A stretch of 64,000 nucleotides of DNA from positions 310,001 through 374,000 of the forward strand of contig NZ_LRUF01000008.1 of assembly GCF_001550155.1 (NCBI RefSeq), in the 5' to 3' direction. The notes beneath the pieces are model-generated. The model had not been told where the DNA came from. It worked only from the letters and a program-made list of their open reading frames with translations, and did not search any database. Each line of letters opens with the position of its first letter. Position 1 is the first letter of the stretch. Positions 1 through 11,031 of the stretch are shown here, one piece after another. Position numbers and translations under genes: made by a program. Source of the DNA: Pseudoalteromonas arabiensis. Its GTDB lineage: Bacteria; Pseudomonadota; Gammaproteobacteria; Enterobacterales; Alteromonadaceae.

Positions 1-169
1 ATGCAATACCTAAATCTGCTTTTGTTGCAAAATGATGGTGGATACTCGCTTTACGAATATCGAGCTCTTTTGCAAGGTCAGCATAACTAAAACCATGAAA
101 GCCATTACTCTGAATGAGCTTATCTGCAAGTTGCAGAATATTTGTATATGTCGTGTTCATGGCAGCCAT
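1..169 (-). CDS. TetR-family transcriptional regulator, N-terminus only (cut by window edge)
   Basis: The minus strand starts at 169 (or at the second ATG, 160) and runs off the window. The visible 56 residues form a TetR-type helix-turn-helix: a helix around NILQLADKLIQ, then GFHGFSYADLA, then the recognition segment ELDIRKASIHHHFATKADLG, which carries the very typical IHHHF and TKADL motifs of this family. The rest of the protein, including the ligand pocket, lies outside the window, so effector and targets cannot be told. A 10+10 bp palindrome lies two bases upstream of the start, so autoregulation is likely. An EAL gene lies divergently 278 bp away. Confidence 0.85.
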   Translation of the reverse strand, partial: MAAMNTTYTNILQLADKLIQSNGFHGFSYADLAKELDIRKASIHHHFATKADLGIA

Positions 170-170
170 C

Positions 171-192
171 TTACCTACCAGTTGGTAGGTAA
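171..192. promoter_or_regulatory. Palindromic operator, probably for the adjacent TetR regulator
   Basis: Arms TTACCTACCA and TGGTAGGTAA are perfect inverted repeats separated by two bases. The site abuts the TetR start codon, the usual place of a TetR-family autoregulatory operator. That the regulator binds here is inferred. The remaining intergenic DNA up to 447 is AT-rich and holds nothing else I can support. Confidence 0.7.
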
Positions 193-447
193 GCAAGTTA
201 TTTTTTAAACTTTTGATCAAAAAGATCCTCAAATTAAATATAATCTATTAAAAATCAGATAATTAATTATTACAAAAAATAATCAGTAGAGTCTAAATCT
301 TGAGTAAATCTTTTACTAGATATAATCCTGCTTCTAAAAACAGCTGTAAGTTATCATTTATAAGTGTAAATTTTTGGTAACAAAATTTGCACATTAGCCC
401 ATTTACTAGCACTATGGTTTAAAATCGAAATAATTTATAGGTAATAA

Positions 448-1215
448 ATGCCTTCTAATAACGCTTCTTGCCAGCAAACTTGCAGACACTGTGAAGATCT
501 AGCTGCACTAGATTTTGAATTTACCATGGCTTTTCAACCCATAATTGACTGTACGGCAAAACGTATTTTTGGTTATGAGGCGTTAGTTAGAGGAGCAAAT
601 AATGAGTCTGCTTACTCTGTAATCTCTCAAGTTAACAACGAGAACCGATATACATTTGATCAGCTTTGTCGAATAAAAGCCATTTCACTCGCAGCACAAC
701 TAAAACTCGATTCAATTTTAAGTATCAACTTTTTACCAAACGCAATTTATAAACCTGAGCGTTGTATAAAAACGACGCTAGAAGCTGCAAATAAGGTTAA
801 CTTCCCTGTTGAACAAATTATGTTTGAGTTTACTGAGGTAGAACAAGTAGAAGACAGCGCACATATCAAACGTGTCATTGAGTACTATCAATCACTTGGT
901 TTTATCACTGCCACGGATGATTTTGGCTCTGGCTACTCGGGGTTAAACTTATTAGCTGATTTTCAGAGTAATATAATTAAGCTAGATATGAATCTAATTA
1001 GAGACATTCATCTTAATAAAGCAAGACAAACGATTGTCAGTCATTGTATTGCTATGTTTGAAGAATTAAATATCACTACACTTGCTGAAGGGATAGAAAC
1101 AATTGAAGAATATCAATGGTTACGCCAAGCTGGTGTGAGTTTGATGCAAGGCTATTTATTTGCGCGCCCGGGGTTCGAGTCTTTACCTAGCGTTGACTTT
1201 AGCGTGCTTGATTAA
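448..1215 (+). CDS. Stand-alone EAL-domain protein (cyclic-di-GMP phosphodiesterase) with N-terminal cysteine cluster
   Basis: This 255-residue protein is essentially one EAL domain, which hydrolyses cyclic-di-GMP to pGpG in the cytoplasm. The catalytic set looks complete: EALVRG (Glu44), the Asn of SINFLPN, FEFTE, DDFGSG with metal-binding Asp residues, the Lys of IIKLD, the Glu of LAEGIET and the Gln of MQGYLFARP. An active enzyme is therefore expected. There are no transmembrane segments. The first 18 residues carry Cys8, Cys12 and Cys15 in a CX3CX2C arrangement, which is not part of the EAL fold and could bind a metal or sense redox state. An AGG Shine-Dalgarno lies seven bases before the ATG. 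The gene is monocistronic; a GCGGC hairpin without a T-run follows at 1221-1235. Confidence 0.9.
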   Translation: MPSNNASCQQTCRHCEDLAALDFEFTMAFQPIIDCTAKRIFGYEALVRGANNESAYSVISQVNNENRYTFDQLCRIKAISLAAQLKLDSILSINFLPNAIYKPERCIKTTLEAANKVNFPVEQIMFEFTEVEQVEDSAHIKRVIEYYQSLGFITATDDFGSGYSGLNLLADFQSNIIKLDMNLIRDIHLNKARQTIVSHCIAMFEELNITTLAEGIETIEEYQWLRQAGVSLMQGYLFARPGFESLPSVDFSVLD

Positions 1216-1330
1216 ATGAAGCGGCTTTATGCCGCGACATCACAAATTGCAACGCGATGTAAAATACGCCTAAGATTGAACTGTATCCAACTTTATCTTG
1301 TTTTTAATAGCGTTCTGAAAGGCTGATCTG

Positions 1331-1336
1331 TATAAT
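1331..1336 (+). promoter_or_regulatory. Candidate -10 box for ybiT
   Basis: A perfect TATAAT stands 86 bases before the chosen ybiT start. No good -35 hexamer sits at 16-18 bp spacing, so this is a weak call by position and consensus only. Confidence 0.35.
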
Positions 1337-1422
1337 CCGCGGCCTATTATTTACCCTATTGCTTGTTTATTTTCGCAGTTGCTGCGCCCATAACCTGTCA
1401 GTCTTTTTCTAGGAATAATTCG

Positions 1423-3018
1423 TTGATTTCAACCGCTAATATCACCATGCAGTTTGGCGCAGAGCCTTTATTTGAAAATATATCAGCCAAGTTTGGTAAC
1501 GGTAATCGCTATGGTTTAATTGGCGCCAATGGCTGCGGCAAATCAACCTTTATGAAAATTTTAAGCGGCGCACTTGTGCCTACCGCTGGTAATGTGTCGA
1601 TTGCGCCTGGTTTAAAGCTAGGTACCCTTAGCCAAGATCAATTTGCTTTTGAGCAATACTCTGTAGTTGATGCGGTGATCATGGGTGATGCTGAGCTTTG
1701 GAAAGTTAAACAAGAACGTGACCGTATTTACTCATTACCTGAAATGAGTGAAGAAGACGGGATGAAAGTCGCTGAACTTGAAAGCATTTTTGCTGAAATG
1801 GATGGCTACACAGCCGAAAGCCGCGCTGAAGAAATTTTGCTTCAAGCAGGTATTGAACAAACGTTTCATTACGGCTTAATGGCGAACGTTGCACCTGGTT
1901 GGAAACTGCGTGTGTTATTAGCACAAGCACTCTTCGCGAATCCTGATATTTTACTTTTAGATGAGCCAACCAATAACCTTGATATTCACACTATTACGTG
2001 GCTTGCGAATGAGCTAAATCAACGTAAATGTACAATGATTATTATCTCGCACGACCGCCACTTCTTAAATTCGGTATGTACTCACATGGCCGATATTGAT
2101 TACGGCGAGCTAAGAATCTACCCAGGTAACTACGAAAAGTGGATCGAAGCTTCAAGCTTACAACGTGAGCAACTGCTTGCTGAAAACGCAAAAAAGAGCG
2201 CAGAAATAGATGAGTTACAGGAGTTTGTAAATCGTTTTGGTGCGAATGCTTCAAAAGCAAAACTGGCCAGTTCTCGCGCTAAACGTATGGATAAAATTAA
2301 GCTTGATGAAGTAAAAGCATCCAGCCGTATTAGCCCATCACTTCGTTTTGACGAAGGGAAAAAGATGTATCGCCAAGCATTAGAGCTCACTAAGTTAGGT
2401 CATGGGTTTGATGGTGAAACCCTGTTCAGCGGCGGTGACTTATTACTGGAAGCCGGTGCTAAGCTTGCCGTTATTGGTGAAAATGGCGTAGGTAAAACCA
2501 CTTTTTTACGCTGCCTTGTTAATGAATTACAAAGCAACGAAGGCGTGGTGAAGTGGTCCGAAAACGCTAGCATCGGTTATTGCCCTCAAGATAGTAGTAA
2601 AGAATTTGATAACGATCTCACGCTGTTTGATTGGATGTCACAATGGCGCACCGCTAAGCACAATGATTTAATGGTTCGCGCTATGTTAGGTCGATTATTA
2701 TTTACCGCCGACGATGCCAATAAAAAAGCACGTAATTGCTCAGGTGGAGAAAAGAACCGCCTATTGTTTGGTAAGTTAATGATGCAAGACATCAATGTAT
2801 TGATTATGGACGAACCGACCAATCACATGGATATGGAAGCCATTGAAGCACTTAATAATGCATTAAAAGATTATCAAGGTACCTTGATTTTTGTCAGTCA
2901 TGACCGTGAATTTGTCTCATCATTGGCAACTCGCATCATCGATATTAAGGATAAACAGGTCATCGATTTTCAAGGTACATTTGACGAGTATATGGATCAT
3001 CTGGCTCAGCAAGCATAG
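1423..3018 (+). CDS. ybiT: ABC-F family ATPase, YbiT-like
   Basis: The protein has two ABC ATPase domains on one chain and no membrane segment, the ABC-F layout of ribosome-associated translation factors. Domain 1 has Walker [10 protein letters not shown] and Walker [12 protein letters not shown], with the unusual APGWK sequence in place of the LSGGE signature, as I recall for E. coli YbiT. Domain 2 has GENGVGKTT, the signature [10 protein letters not shown] and [13 protein letters not shown] helical linker rich in Lys and Ala lies around residues 235-310. I place the start at TTG 1423, giving 531 residues, because AGGA stands eight bases upstream and the protein then begins right before the conserved TMQFG; E. 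coli YbiT is about 530. A longer reading frame from 1363 adds 20 non-conserved residues. The cellular role of YbiT is still poorly defined. Confidence 0.9.
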   Translation: MISTANITMQFGAEPLFENISAKFGNGNRYGLIGANGCGKSTFMKILSGALVPTAGNVSIAPGLKLGTLSQDQFAFEQYSVVDAVIMGDAELWKVKQERDRIYSLPEMSEEDGMKVAELESIFAEMDGYTAESRAEEILLQAGIEQTFHYGLMANVAPGWKLRVLLAQALFANPDILLLDEPTNNLDIHTITWLANELNQRKCTMIIISHDRHFLNSVCTHMADIDYGELRIYPGNYEKWIEASSLQREQLLAENAKKSAEIDELQEFVNRFGANASKAKLASSRAKRMDKIKLDEVKASSRISPSLRFDEGKKMYRQALELTKLGHGFDGETLFSGGDLLLEAGAKLAVIGENGVGKTTFLRCLVNELQSNEGVVKWSENASIGYCPQDSSKEFDNDLTLFDWMSQWRTAKHNDLMVRAMLGRLLFTADDANKKARNCSGGEKNRLLFGKLMMQDINVLIMDEPTNHMDMEAIEALNNALKDYQGTLIFVSHDREFVSSLATRIIDIKDKQVIDFQGTFDEYMDHLAQQA

Positions 3019-3037
3019 TGCACTCAAGCACCATAAA

Positions 3038-3065
3038 AAAAGGCTACAGAGTTCTGTAGCCTTTT
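3038..3065. terminator. Bidirectional terminator between ybiT and katG
   Basis: GGCTACAGA and TCTGTAGCC form a nine-base-pair stem with a two-base centre. It is flanked by A-tract and T-tract, so it can end both convergent transcripts. Confidence 0.85.
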
Positions 3066-3085
3066 GGGTGTAGCATCATATCAAA

Positions 3086-5299
<2,214 letters not shown>

Positions 5300-5525
5300 T
5301 TATGTATGAATACTGATAAGGCTTTGTCATAAAAAAGGATTTCCTGTTAATAATGAATCACTAATCACTTAGAATTTCCCGTTGTTTTAAACTATAGGGG
5401 CAGTGCAAAAATAAAGCTAGGCCTGTCTTTACTTTTAAATCGATTGTATTAATTGAAAAATCTGATTTGAGTTATTGGCAAAAGTCATACATTTTATAAG
5501 GGTATTCATTGACGGTGAGAAAATC

Positions 5526-5783
5526 ATGAAAGCCATAAACCCACAGGTTGCAAAACAACTAAGTATTAACTTTTTTATCGCAAATTTACCTTTATTAATG
5601 TTAACAGGGATGGTTGTTGCCTCAATTGTCGGGTTGGTGTTTCGAAGCCCAATTTTATTTTGGCTTACGCTGCTAATGACACCTCTGGCTATAAATCACG
5701 TATATTCAAAAAGAAAAATCAAGCAATTTTGCGAGACAAACTCATGCGATAATTTATCTTGTCTTGGCAAAGCTGTTGATTAA
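5526..5783 (+). CDS. Small two-helix membrane protein, unknown function
   Basis: The protein is 85 residues from ATG 5526, which has GGTGAG eight bases upstream; the reading frame is open from 5475 but that start has no ribosome site. Two hydrophobic segments, about residues 14-34 and 37-55, are joined by a short loop containing Arg. A basic stretch (SKRKIK) follows, then a tail with three cysteines (FCETNSCDNLSC). The topology suggests an inner-membrane hairpin. I do not recognise the family. Its neighbours give no functional clue. Confidence 0.6.
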   Translation: MKAINPQVAKQLSINFFIANLPLLMLTGMVVASIVGLVFRSPILFWLTLLMTPLAINHVYSKRKIKQFCETNSCDNLSCLGKAVD

Positions 5784-5845
5784 AAATTAATTTTATTACC
5801 CAGTCACCAGATTATTTAGCCTACATTTAGCTTAAATTTTGTTTA

Positions 5846-7219
5846 TTAAGCTATATTAATAGGCAGTTTTAAGGTGACTGAGACACCTTGATCAGGCTGA
5901 CTAGCGACATTAATTTCGCCTTGCAGAGCTTGGGTTGCAAGGTTATACACTATCGACATTCCCAAACCGCTTCCACCTGTGCCACGCTTAGTGGTAAAAA
6001 ATGGTTCAAATACTTTATGCATCACCTCATCAGTCATTCCACAGCCATTATCTTTATAGCAAAGTGTGTATATCCCCTTTTCATCATCTAGGTGAACGCT
6101 AATATCAATCACGTTATGATCTTTTCCGACAAAACCGTGTACACAACTATTATTCACTAAGTTTAAAATGATTTGGCTAAGCGCTCCTGGAACGGTTATT
6201 AGCGTAAGGTCATCTGCACAGTCAATATTAACGATAACATTATGGCTGCGTGTTAAAGGCATTAAACTATGGACAATATTCTCAAGGTAAGCTTTTATTT
6301 GAGTTTCTAATAAATTTAACGAAGATTGATCAACCGCAGTTTGCTTGAAATCACTGATCAGTTTTGCAGCACGCTCTAAGTTAGTAAATGAAATTTTTAT
6401 ACATTCATTTAAATGCTTCATTCCTTCTAGCAATGCATGCTTGGTTAGCGTATTGGCACTTATAAGTTTATCAATCTCAGTGAGTTTGTCCTTTGCTGAA
6501 CTATTTGCTGTAACAGCAATACCAATCGGTGTGTTTACCTCATGAGCAATACCTGCAACTAAGTTACCCAAAGAAGCCATTTTCTCAGACTCAATGAGCT
6601 TTTCTTGCATTTCTGTCAGTTCATTTAAGGTTTTTTCGAGAGTGCGAGTTCGCTCGGCAACCCGATGTTCTAAATGTTGGTTAGCTTTTTCTAACTCGGC
6701 ATTAACGCGCTCATTCTCCTGCGCCGATAATGCACGTCCGTACAGGTCAGCTAATGCGCCAATAAATGAACATTCATCTTCAGTCCACTCTCGTTCTCCC
6801 CCTATATGCTCACAGCAAAATATACCTATCATTTTTCCTTTATAGCGTATTGGTGCATCAAGCATGGCACCAATATTTAAAGGGCTGAGGTAACTTTCAC
6901 TAAATTCGTAAGTCGCAGGGTCGGTGTGAGCATTAACAGCGGTAATGGTTCGTTGCGTATCAAGAGCTCTAAAATAAGCAGGGTATGCGTCTCTTGGAAG
7001 CACCAACATTTGAAGCTCTTTGCCATTTTCTCTATCAAGTAAAAGGCGGCATTCAATGGCGGTATTTTCTTCATTCAGTAACCAGATACCCGCTCTACCT
7101 ATTTCTAGGCCGTCTAAAACCGCATTTAGAATTAAACGTTCAGCTAATTCAACGTTACCACTATCAAGATCTGATGATATTGACACTCCATAGAGTAGTT
7201 GGACTAGTTGTTGGCGCAT
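5846..7219 (-). CDS. GAF-domain sensor histidine kinase
   Basis: This is a soluble 457-residue kinase. An N-terminal GAF domain (about 10-155) should bind a small ligand or sense redox state. A coiled coil (about 160-205) leads to the dimerisation and phosphoacceptor region with GIAHEVNTP (His226). The ATPase domain shows the N box LVNNSCVHGF, G1 DNGCGMTDE, the F box FEPFFTTKRG and G2 GSGLGMSIV. No membrane segment or receiver domain is present and no response regulator is adjacent, so it is an orphan kinase. I chose ATG 7219 because AAAGG stands eight to nine bases upstream; a GTG at 7228 is the alternative. It probably responds to a cytoplasmic signal, which cannot be read from the sequence. 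Confidence 0.85.
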   Translation of the reverse strand: MRQQLVQLLYGVSISSDLDSGNVELAERLILNAVLDGLEIGRAGIWLLNEENTAIECRLLLDRENGKELQMLVLPRDAYPAYFRALDTQRTITAVNAHTDPATYEFSESYLSPLNIGAMLDAPIRYKGKMIGIFCCEHIGGEREWTEDECSFIGALADLYGRALSAQENERVNAELEKANQHLEHRVAERTRTLEKTLNELTEMQEKLIESEKMASLGNLVAGIAHEVNTPIGIAVTANSSAKDKLTEIDKLISANTLTKHALLEGMKHLNECIKISFTNLERAAKLISDFKQTAVDQSSLNLLETQIKAYLENIVHSLMPLTRSHNVIVNIDCADDLTLITVPGALSQIILNLVNNSCVHGFVGKDHNVIDISVHLDDEKGIYTLCYKDNGCGMTDEVMHKVFEPFFTTKRGTGGSGLGMSIVYNLATQALQGEINVASQPDQGVSVTLKLPINIA

Positions 7220-7398
7220 CACTCTCACCTTTTAGTTGTAAGACCATTTAAGTCTAGACGAACATAACTGATCTAGCATATTGAAAATAAATTTTTAGAA
7301 ACTCTTTTAGGATTAAGTAGTTGTTCAGATACCAATGGTTATATTACACCTAACTCCTGTTGATACCCCTGACAACTTATGTTGTTTATGCAGTTTGA

Positions 7399-7427
7399 CC
7401 AGCTCACCCTACGAGCTGGTTTTTTTT
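7399..7427 (+). terminator. Orphan rho-independent terminator
   Basis: CCAGCTC and GAGCTGG form a seven-base-pair stem with a seven-base loop, followed directly by eight T. No plus-strand protein gene ends nearby (the closest ends at 5783), so it probably ends a small RNA; see findings. Confidence 0.8.
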
Positions 7428-7490
7428 GCCTAGTCCACAGTGCTCACGCATGTTACAGTTAGCCTAGAATTCACTATAAATGAATAAGCT

Positions 7491-8381
7491 ATGCGTTATA
7501 TCTTACTATTAATTACCCTATTAATGAGCCTTACCATCTCTGCAAGTGCTCAAAACGAAACAGAAAACCGCCCTGCGCTGACTGAGGTTGAGCAACAGCA
7601 AGCTCTCGATAAGCTACAAGAGCCTATGTATAAGCCGCTCTTAGAGCGCTACATTCTTGATGAACTTAAAGCTGTGCGCCAAGATCAACAAAAGTTACGC
7701 GAAGATGTAACAAAACAAGTCGCTCACACTCAATTAGATACTGCTGACCGTGCTTTAACTTATACAACGGACACGATAAATAATGTCTTCTTTATTATTA
7801 CGATTACTGCATCTATCTTGGTTTTAGTTGGCTGGAATTCATTACGTGATGTGAAAAATAAAGTAGAAGACATTGTAAATACCCGCGTTAGTGCGATCAC
7901 TAAAGAGTATGAAGAACGTCTTAAAGTATTAGAAGAGAAGCTACGTGAACGTTCTGAAGAGATTTTACTTAACCAACAAAAAATCTCGATTACAAACGAA
8001 GTACACTCTTTATGGATGCGAGCTAATTTAGAAAGTGATGTTGCGAATAAAATTGAAATATTCGACGAAATTTTAAAACGTAAACCAGAAGATGTTGAAG
8101 CCATTGCCTACAAAGCAGATGCGCTACTTGAGATAAACGAAACAGGCGAAGCAATCGAGTTATGTAATCAAGCACTTGAAATAGATAGTGACTATGGTTA
8201 TGCATACTGGCAACGCGCTTGTGCTTATGCTCTATTGCATAAACATGCTGATGCAATGGCTGATATTCGCATGGCGCTTGAGTATTCACCTAATCTTCGC
8301 AATGAATTATTACATGAAAGTGCTTTTGCAAGCTTGCATGACAACGAAAGCTTCAACTCATTGTTAAATGAAACGGCTTAG
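7491..8381 (+). CDS. Exported, membrane-anchored TPR protein
   Basis: The 296-residue protein begins with a signal sequence (MRYILLLITLLMSLTISASA). A charged helical segment follows, then one strong transmembrane helix at about 99-116 (FFIITITASILVLVGW) and a long coiled coil (about 118-165). The C-terminal half consists of TPR-type helices, seen in EDVEAIAYKADALLEINETGEAIELCNQALEID-like and YAYWQRACAYALL-like units. If the signal is cleaved, the TPR part lies in the cytoplasm. It is a scaffold-type protein of unknown partner. The start follows directly on a plausible promoter region and the gene stands alone. Confidence 0.75.
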   Translation: MRYILLLITLLMSLTISASAQNETENRPALTEVEQQQALDKLQEPMYKPLLERYILDELKAVRQDQQKLREDVTKQVAHTQLDTADRALTYTTDTINNVFFIITITASILVLVGWNSLRDVKNKVEDIVNTRVSAITKEYEERLKVLEEKLRERSEEILLNQQKISITNEVHSLWMRANLESDVANKIEIFDEILKRKPEDVEAIAYKADALLEINETGEAIELCNQALEIDSDYGYAYWQRACAYALLHKHADAMADIRMALEYSPNLRNELLHESAFASLHDNESFNSLLNETA

Positions 8382-8384
8382 CCG

Positions 8385-8552
8385 AGTCGCGCGAAGGATA
8401 CCTTGGGTCGAGCCCAGCGACACCCAACGTAAAGGAGCTTTAAGCCGTAAGCTCTCAGCCGACATGTAGCAATGGGTTTATCCCGCGTCATTAGGTGCTT
8501 GGTTCTAGTGCTGGGACGCGATATGAAATCGCTGCTACCTCAAATCTAGTAA
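8385..8552. repeat. Complex of short inverted repeats (REP-like)
   Basis: The DNA after the TPR gene carries nested small inverted repeats, for example GGGTCG with CGACACCC, GAGCTT with AAGCTC, and a distal part reading GGGACGCGAT then ATCGCTGCTACC. The style resembles dispersed non-coding repeats of Pseudoalteromonas and Shewanella, and the distal part resembles the elements near 49.1, 49.8 and 52.6 kb. No protein is encoded. Confidence 0.5.
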
Positions 8553-8565
8553 CTTTCATCTACCC

Positions 8566-8597
8566 AAAAAAAAGAGCAGCTAAGCTGCTCTTTTTTT
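8566..8597. terminator. Bidirectional terminator
   Basis: GAGCAGCT and AGCTGCTC form an almost perfect palindrome bordered by eight A and seven T. It serves the TPR gene and the convergent gene ending at 8596. Confidence 0.9.
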
Positions 8598-9306
8598 ATC
8601 TGAAAAATAATACTTTGGTTATTTTACCGTTTTCGATTTGGTAACTTGTAACAAACTCAGCCCGTTTATCAACCACATTCGGGTCTTCTGAGCAGGTTTC
8701 TGATAACTCATGATCAATCACTATATTGCCATGCACAATACGTTTAATCGGTGATGATTTGATACACTTTAACTTTTTAAACATGATGCCGTAGCGAGCT
8801 ATAAGCTTCTCTTTCCCCGTGAACATAAGCTCATTAGGAAATGTATAAAACTCAACATTTTCATCATACATTTTGATAAAAGCGTCAATATTGCGGGCAT
8901 TATAAGCCGCAATAACTTGTTCGATAACCGCTGTCGCCTCACGTGACTGACGCGCTTTTTCTTGCTGTTTCTCTGTGAGTGCCTTTTTAGCTTTAGCAAC
9001 AGCTTGTTCAGCCTCATTCACAGCTTCCTGTTTTTCCTCTGCGGTCTTTGGCTGTTCTGCCGGTGCAGGATTTTGTGAACCTAATACCTTACTGTCATCA
9101 ACCTTAGCCAACGGTTTTTTAGCTTGGGTTGAACTCGGTACTTGCTGAGTTGCTGGCTTCTGTTCAATAAATTCAAGGCTATCAACCTCTTTCTTTTCAG
9201 GCTCATTTACTGAAGCTGGCTGAGCTTGCTTTTGTTCAGTGCTTGATTCAGTAGCAGCCAATTGCCATGAAATAAATAGACTTATTGCAAAAAGTAACGG
9301 TTTCAT
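8596..9306 (-). CDS. Exported NTF2/SnoaL-like protein with coiled-coil linker
   Basis: The 236-residue protein starts at ATG 9306 with a clear signal peptide (MKPLLFAISLFISWQLA); an upstream in-frame start would put 29 residues before it and is rejected. A low-complexity Gln/Pro/Ala/Lys region and an Ala-Lys-Glu-rich coiled coil (about 95-130) separate the signal from a C-terminal domain of about 110 residues. That domain has the SnoaL/NTF2 cone pattern: VIAAYNARNIDAFIKMY, then DENVEFYTFPN, ending in a YQIENGKITKVLFFR-type strand pair. Such folds bind small hydrophobic ligands or act as isomerases; no substrate can be named. It follows fpr by 70 bp and may be cotranscribed. Confidence 0.7.
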   Translation of the reverse strand: MKPLLFAISLFISWQLAATESSTEQKQAQPASVNEPEKKEVDSLEFIEQKPATQQVPSSTQAKKPLAKVDDSKVLGSQNPAPAEQPKTAEEKQEAVNEAEQAVAKAKKALTEKQQEKARQSREATAVIEQVIAAYNARNIDAFIKMYDENVEFYTFPNELMFTGKEKLIARYGIMFKKLKCIKSSPIKRIVHGNIVIDHELSETCSEDPNVVDKRAEFVTSYQIENGKITKVLFFR

Positions 9307-9376
9307 AGTTTTCCTAAACACACCATGCTCATTTGAGGCGCTAAAGTAGCAAATTCTAGCTATTAGGCATAGCTTT

Positions 9377-10117
9377 TTACCAATATTGCTCAACAGTTAT
9401 GTGACCAGGATCACGACGTCTGTTGCGGCTAAAGCCAAGCTCTAACAAAATAGCTGTTGTATCTTTCACCATTTCTGGATTACCACAAATCATAAATTGT
9501 GTGGTATCAGGCACAGCAGGATGACCTATAACATCAAACAAACGGTGGTCTTTAATTACATCTGTGATCCGACCATTAAACCCCATTGTGGCTGACTCTC
9601 GGCTGACTACAGGAGAATAATGCAAATTTGAGTACTGTTGCTGTAGCGCTTTAATGCGAGCTTGGTAGCTCAAATCTTCGTTGAGGCGCACGCCATGTAC
9701 AAGGTGAACATGCTCGAACTTTTGCCACACCTCCCCCTGCTCTAAAATTGAAATAAAAGGCCCAAGTGCCGTACCTGTACTCAGCATGTAAAGCTGCTCA
9801 CTGCTTGGCACTTCATCAAGGGTAAAAAAGCCTGTGGCGCGGTGCTCAATAGTGACGCTATCGCCTGGCTTTAATTGTGCCAGCTGCTGAGAAAGTTGAC
9901 CGTCTTTAACATTGATCAAATAAAACTCAAGGTCGGGATTATTCGGCGCATTCACATAAGAATAGGCACGTGCAACACGTTTATCACCCACTTGCATAGC
10001 GAGTTTAGTAAACTGCCCTGCGGTGAATGGTTCTACGTCCGCATTTACAATTAAGCTAAATAATGAGTCTGTCCACCATTTAACGTCTTTGACCTTAGCT
10101 TCAACCCAATTAGACAT
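9377..10117 (-). CDS. fpr: Ferredoxin/flavodoxin-NADP+ reductase
   Basis: The enzyme passes electrons between NADPH and ferredoxin or flavodoxin through FAD in the cytoplasm. The FAD motif ARAYSYVNAP, the pyrophosphate region, LSTGTALGPF for NADP binding, FMICGNPEMV and the C-terminal VEQYW, close to the family's aromatic end, are all visible. ATG 10117 gives 246 residues, matching about 248 in E. coli, and has GAGGA four to five bases upstream; the frame is open to 10156 but those residues do not belong to the fold. Confidence 0.93.
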   Translation of the reverse strand: MSNWVEAKVKDVKWWTDSLFSLIVNADVEPFTAGQFTKLAMQVGDKRVARAYSYVNAPNNPDLEFYLINVKDGQLSQQLAQLKPGDSVTIEHRATGFFTLDEVPSSEQLYMLSTGTALGPFISILEQGEVWQKFEHVHLVHGVRLNEDLSYQARIKALQQQYSNLHYSPVVSRESATMGFNGRITDVIKDHRLFDVIGHPAVPDTTQFMICGNPEMVKDTTAILLELGFSRNRRRDPGHITVEQYW

Positions 10118-10235
10118 ACACTTCCTCAATTGTTGTTCCTCTATTAAAAGTGGCAACAGTTGCTTGAATTTTCAAGTTTTAAGGTGCGAGGTATAGGCAA
10201 CGAGCTGAATTTTACGCGAGATAAACTCGCAACTA

Positions 10236-10262
10236 TAAAAAAAGCCGCATAAATGCGGCTTT
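10236..10262 (-). terminator. Terminator of the deoBD operon
   Basis: On the minus strand AAAGCCGCAT, a two-base loop and ATGCGGCTTT are followed by a run of T. It lies about 70 bp past the deoD stop. Confidence 0.85.
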
Positions 10263-10329
10263 GAGGTTAGTCTCACTTCACTTTGGGCGTGTTTCCAAAT
10301 TTCAGTGAATACGTTACCAAGGAACTTAT

Positions 10330-11031
10330 TTAAATTGATTCTAAAGCAATTTTAACCATTTCGTTAAAAGTGCTTTGACGCTCTTCACTTGGCGTCGCTT
10401 CACCAGTGATTACGTGGTCACTAACAGTAAATAATGCCATCGCTTTTGCGCCGTATTCAGCGGCTACACCGTACATGCCTGCTGTTTCCATATCAACAGC
10501 AAGTACGCCTAGCTTGTCTAATTCTTGATAGAACGTGTTATCTGCTTGATAGAATGTATCTGTTGTAAATACATTACCTACCTTCGCTTCAATGCCTAAT
10601 TCTTTTGCTGCGTTTACGCCGTTAAGTAGTAAACCAAAATCAGCAATTGCGGCAAAGTCATAACCACGAACGCGCGCACGGTTTACGTTTGAATCTGTGC
10701 TTGCACCTTGTGCAAAGATAACGTCACGGATTTTGATATCGCTACCAATACCGCCACAGGTACCAATACGAATTAGATTTTTAACGCCGTAACTAACGAT
10801 CAATTCACGGGCATAAATTGACATTGATGGAATACCCATCCCAGAGCCCATAATACTTACTGGTTTACCTTTGTAGGTACCGGTAAAACCATACATATTA
10901 CGAACGCCTGTTACTTGTTTTGCGTCATCTAAAAAGTTTTCAGCAATGTATTGAGCGCGAAGCGGATCACCTGGCATTAATACCGTTTCTGCAAATTCGC
11001 CTACATTGGCACTGATATGAGGAGTACTCAT
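10330..11031 (-). CDS. deoD: Purine nucleoside phosphorylase DeoD
   Basis: This hexameric type I PNP splits purine (deoxy)ribonucleosides with phosphate into base and (deoxy)ribose-1-phosphate. Recognisable parts are [14 protein letters not shown] (phosphate site), [45 protein letters not shown] (ribose site) and the catalytic Asp region [10 protein letters not shown]. The 233 residues fit the family. It is translationally coupled to deoB: its ATG overlaps the deoB stop by one base. Its product, (deoxy)ribose-1-phosphate, is the DeoB substrate. Confidence 0.96.
   Translation of the reverse strand: MSTPHISANVGEFAETVLMPGDPLRAQYIAENFLDDAKQVTGVRNMYGFTGTYKGKPVSIMGSGMGIPSMSIYARELIVSYGVKNLIRIGTCGGIGSDIKIRDVIFAQGASTDSNVNRARVRGYDFAAIADFGLLLNGVNAAKELGIEAKVGNVFTTDTFYQADNTFYQELDKLGVLAVDMETAGMYGVAAEYGAKAMALFTVSDHVITGEATPSEERQSTFNEMVKIALESI

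Noticed and set aside
1363..1422. 20-residue extension of YbiT
   Set aside because: Not conserved, and AGGA is correctly spaced for TTG 1423.
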